Below, in pieces: positions 60,330-64,000 of a stretch of 64,000 nt of DNA. The stretch's first letter is position 1; each line of letters starts with the position of its first letter. The notes below the pieces were generated by a model. The model made no database searches and was not told where the DNA came from. It worked only from the letters and a program-made list of their open reading frames with translations. Source of the stretch: Sympetrum striolatum (lineage: Eukaryota; Arthropoda; Insecta; Odonata; Libellulidae); assembly GCA_947579665.1 (NCBI GenBank), contig OX388346.1, positions 85,748,615 through 85,812,614 on the forward strand, given 5' to 3'. The position numbers and the translations under genes are program-made.

Positions 60330-62780
60330 TATGATAAAATATGTCAGAATACATTGATTACTAGAATTATGTGACATTTGATAGTTATCTCATATCAAAT
60401 GATGAATATATTTCTTGTGCAATTTTCGAATGACTGTTTTATACTTTATGGCGAAGAAAAAAAGGTTTATAGCCTTCATGTATACCTTAAACTTGATTGA
60501 TTGTATCTCGTGAGTTAAATAATTTGTCTCCCGTCTAATTTACATGCCGTTTACAAGCATGGATAAATCTCTCCAGAAAATGTTTATTGTTACAATTATT
60601 TGAACAAAACGAAGTAGGCTTTAGGTGAAATAATATTGTTTATTGAGCTCAAAAACATTTCAATAAAGGAGCAAAAAATTAATTTAATATTTCTGCTTTA
60701 TAATAACTATATTGTATTTCTTACTCAAGTATAATGATAATGTGTAATTTTGATCTTTCAGAGTTGCCAATTTCGTTAGTCTTTCTAGTTTTCAGTCAAA
60801 AAATTCATGATCTTAAATCAGTATGAAAATTTTGGTAAAAAAAGAAGCAAAAATTCCTTTTTAGTTTTTACTATACGATTTCATGTAGTTTTGGTGATTT
60901 CAGATTACGGTGAAATATAAAAATGCTGTCAACTATAAAATATTGAGTATGGCACAGAGTTGAAAGAAGGTTTTAGAATCGACCCAACAAACAAGGGAAT
61001 TTTCATATTGTATTCAAAGATTAATATTTTGTATGTTCAATGGAGAAACTGAAATGCGAAGGAAAAAGTTTGTGATATGAGAGAACTTTGAAAAGGAGGA
61101 AAAGAGATAGCAAGAGATCTCAAGAGAGACGGAGAATTTCTTTTGAAATAAAGAAATTCGGATGAAAATAAAACTCAATTGGCTTCAAGCATCTTTAATT
61201 TGACGGGTTATTAAATTGCAGTAGTGAGTGAAGCCCATCCATAATCGTTTTAGAAGAAAAACAAAGTGATACATCTACACGATATTGAGTGGGGCGTAGA
61301 AACTCCGGAGATAACACTGAATACGCCACTGAAAGCCAGAAATTACGCTTGATAGCTTTATGTCGTAAAGAATAAATGGAAATTTTAGAGGTGGGTTTTA
61401 CGATTATGACTGCCATCTCTGAAATACTGAAGGATATTGTAATGTTTATAAAGGGAGGATGTTCGGTTAAACTAGTATGTTTAGCTCTAAGTTGCCAACG
61501 AAACTGACCCCATGTTAAGTTATTAGCACTTTAAAAACCAATAAGTAAGCACAAATGTTACGTAACAGGTCTTTGATTTTATATATAAGCGCTATCAAGA
61601 TTTTATGACCGCATGCTGCGATGCGAAGGTCAACTTTTCAAAGAAGGTTAGCGCTACTTTATGTTTATACTCTTTCATTCCTCTATTGTTATTAGACAGT
61701 AAAGTGTAAGATAACAATCTTGTACAACTATATAAACCGTTAATATATGGATGCAAGCATTATTTTATTGGAATATTAGCGATTTATTCTGACGAAATCA
61801 CTAGAAGTGGGCAAGTTTTTAGCTCAATCAGAAGAGTTTGAGTGTAGAAGGAGTTTTTACCGAAATACAGTATATCTCGCGTTATATCGCGAGTTTTATG
61901 TCTGAATTACCTGTGTGTTTAATTTGTCTTTACTTGGTGTGTTCGTCTGATCTTTTAGTTCTGTGATTTATACTTTTTACCGTTAATTTTTATGAAGTAA
62001 TCTAAAACTTGGAGGAAACTAGTTAATGTGAATCGGTATTGAGATTTACTTTAAAGAAAAAATTGCGAAATTAATTCAAGCAAAAATGAAATCAAAGTTC
62101 ATATTAAATCTCGTAGAAAAACTTCTGTAATCTTGAACGGTATTTTGAGAAATTTGAAGTTTCTATAGCAAGCCAATGACACATCGACAAATTGCTTATC
62201 GTGTGAGGATGATGAAAGGGTTAGGATCTTTCGGCCCCCAGGGCGATGGCATTTCCTGTCGCCTTTCCTTTGTGCAGCCTAAGGCTCTAGGCAGCGAACA
62301 ATTCAGTTAAATTTTAAGACAATCTTGTTTTTGTTCATCTAAAATTTCAGCGCCTTAGGAGGTCGCATGATTGAGATGGCTACTGCAAGGGGTTCTATAT
62401 TTCCTTTTAAGTGCTTACGAAGAAAATTACGTGACAAAAAATTCCCATAGCGGTGATGGTTTAATATCGAGACAGAATGAGAGTATGGGCAACTTTGGGA
62501 GGGAATATTTGCGAAATTCAAAAGGATTTTGTAATATAGATTTTGAACTATAGCACATATTAGCGGAGTGAAAAATAGGTTCCCTGCTGAGTTTACCTAA
62601 ATTTTGTATCAATCAATTTTGTAAAAAGATTATTCAGCTTTTGATATATAAATTAGCCACATTGATATATTACTTGTTGTTATGTTCGAGCTTCCTTGGA
62701 TGGAGGAATGGCATAAAAATCACTGTTAAAACTTTCCTTAAATATCTACGCATCATCTTCTGTTGCATCTCAATTCAAGC
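60330..62780. other. AT-rich non-coding stretch
   Basis: No gene is recognisable; frames stay at or below 77 codons. A short inverted repeat CTCGCG-TTATAT-CGCGAG lies at 61876-61893. A small GC-richer patch occurs at 62210-62300. Confidence 0.5.
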
Positions 62781-63640
62781 GAAGGTTCTCAACAATCCGA
62801 ACGTAATTCAGAAGTTGCCTTCGCGCAGTACAGCCAAAATTTTTTACGCGCGAATTTCCTCACGGCGATTATAATATACTCACGATCGTACCGAAAGTGC
62901 GTATTTCTCCCCAACGGTATTTTCCATCCCTCGCACACGCGTCATTATAATCGAATCCAGCGGCAATTTTAGCGGCAGCCCCTCATCAAGCGCCACCGAC
63001 AGGCGGTCCCTCCTCCCAATTGAGCTCTGCCGAGTGGATTCTGCCTCCCACGGAGCCAAGGTGTCTCCTTTTCTTTGGCGTACGTCTTTCACCAAATTCC
63101 GACAGCCCTAATCGAGAGAGACGGATAATCGCATAACGGAACTTTCTGACACTTTCGAATTTTGGGCCATGGCGAATGTGACGACAGCTTGCAGACCGCT
63201 GTGGATTCCTTCTGGTGTGGCAGGTCGCCTTGATGAGGGCTTTTAGCGGCCACTCTGACCGCCTCAGCTGGTGGGGAGCGGTGTTGGGGCAGGTCGCACT
63301 TCCCGCCCCGCTGACATCTTCCCCGCCGAGCACCATCTTGCATCTCGCCCACGCAATATCCCGCAAGTCACCGGAGATATTCGAGGGACATAATTGGTTA
63401 TTTATATCCGGCAGCCAGCCGTGGTAGTCTATCGGGTTGGCAGGCATCCAGAGGACGATAATTATTATTTAGCCGTTAGCTCGTCCAAAAGGGGAAGGAA
63501 AAAATGACAAGGGGAACCTCATCGGCTATAATTTCCGTCTCCTCCGCTGCACTTCAGAAGAGCCTTTCTTTCTGCAGTCCTCAGGTTGATGGGATGCAAT
63601 ATGTCGTCCGCTTTGCTATCCGTTTTTAACGCGCCCTTTT
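62781..63640. other. GC/CpG-rich block near the right edge
   Basis: A 153-codon minus frame (62986-63447), an 87-codon minus frame and a 70-codon plus frame overlap. The long minus translation is mixed in composition but carries no recognised domain. TATAAATA on the minus strand (63406-63399) lies inside it without an initiator at the usual distance. Candidate regulatory island or exon. Confidence 0.3.
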
Positions 63641-64000
63641 GTTCCAGCCTAAGTTGATTTTACAGATAAATTGCATCGATACACTTTCCATGCGTGCAAA
63701 TGGAGCCCTGCTGAATTGCACAATTTCTCTTCCATCGCCTCTCTTTTGATCATCGAACTCTTACAGGCGATAATGGAATAACACAAGAAGGCCTTAATGG
63801 CGTGAATTCTTCCAGTAATTTGTTTCAGGAGAAACTTGCAGCATATGACTACCAAATTATTCACTAGAAATAACCTAAAAACACCCAAATGGAATTTTAC
63901 TTAATATGGAATTATTGGGCGCTTAATTTTACTAATAAATATTGTATCTAAAAATAATTTATATTCGAAATTACTATTAAGAGAGCAAAGACTGTGAACT
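63641..64000. other. Right-edge non-coding stretch
   Basis: Moderately AT-rich, turning strongly AT-rich at the end; one 79-codon minus frame without recognised motif. Confidence 0.5.

Noticed and set aside
62986..63447. 153-codon minus-strand frame
   Set aside because: GC-rich block with other frames open at the same place; no recognised domain and no convincing splice or promoter signals.
1..64000. Prokaryotic, organellar or viral origin, CRISPR, IS elements, rRNA, intact tRNA
   Set aside because: No dense coding, no ribosome binding sites, no regularly spaced direct repeats, no recognisable rRNA or cloverleaf tRNA, and no viral-type gene could be seen.

Overview
This 64 kb window looks like nuclear DNA of an animal, most likely an arthropod. 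It is AT-rich, without operons, ribosome binding sites or dense reading frames. It has splice-like and Kozak-like signals, tRNA-derived repeat fragments and short simple repeats. The arthropod reading rests on overall texture and on start contexts of the insect type (CAAA before ATGG). It is an inference, and no species can be named.

No protein of a known family could be recognised on either strand, and no rRNA, snRNA, intact tRNA, known microRNA or CRISPR array was seen. The longest open frame is about 270 codons (24542-25354) and resembles nothing I know. The window is best read as intergenic or intronic: a gene desert, or the inside of very long introns. Confidences for coding features are therefore low.

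The main visible structure is a patchwork. AT-rich stretches of about 0.5-4 kb alternate with GC- and CpG-richer blocks of about 0.2-1 kb. The clearest blocks lie near 1.7-2.0, 4.5-4.9, 6.6-7.0, 10.8-11.2, 13.2-13.9, 14.9-15.4, 17.4-17.8, 18.8-19.2, 21.1-21.6, 24.5-25.4, 26.4-26.8, 27.8-28.3, 29.1-29.6, 30.3-30.6, 32.1-32.7, 33.6-34.0, 34.8-35.4, 36.5-36.9, 38.2-39.3, 39.9-40.1, 40.6-41.3, 42.7-43.6, 45.9-46.6, 47.5-48.2, 50.4-51.0, 53.4-53.7, 54.8-55.5, 56.6-57.2, 58.1-58.7, 59.7-60.3 and 62.8-63.5 kb. Several are strand-asymmetric (polypurine or polypyrimidine) with G-quadruplex potential. Others hold CCAAT boxes, GC boxes, TATA-like sites or palindromic ACGT motifs. They are candidate regulatory modules, promoters or isolated exons.

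The leads I would check first are: (1) a near-perfect 66-bp inverted repeat with a 7-nt loop at 31395-31533; (2) small candidate exons with good splice signals or start contexts at 20258-20305 and 53451-53658, and the long frame at 24542-25354; (3) a cluster of two inverted repeats with ACGT cores at 21089-21155; (4) degenerate tRNA-derived SINE-like fragments near 5.98, 6.60, 13.79, 19.56, 35.19 and 56.10 kb; (5) the strongest GC island, at 42.93-43.3 kb. I saw no clearly new biological system in the window.
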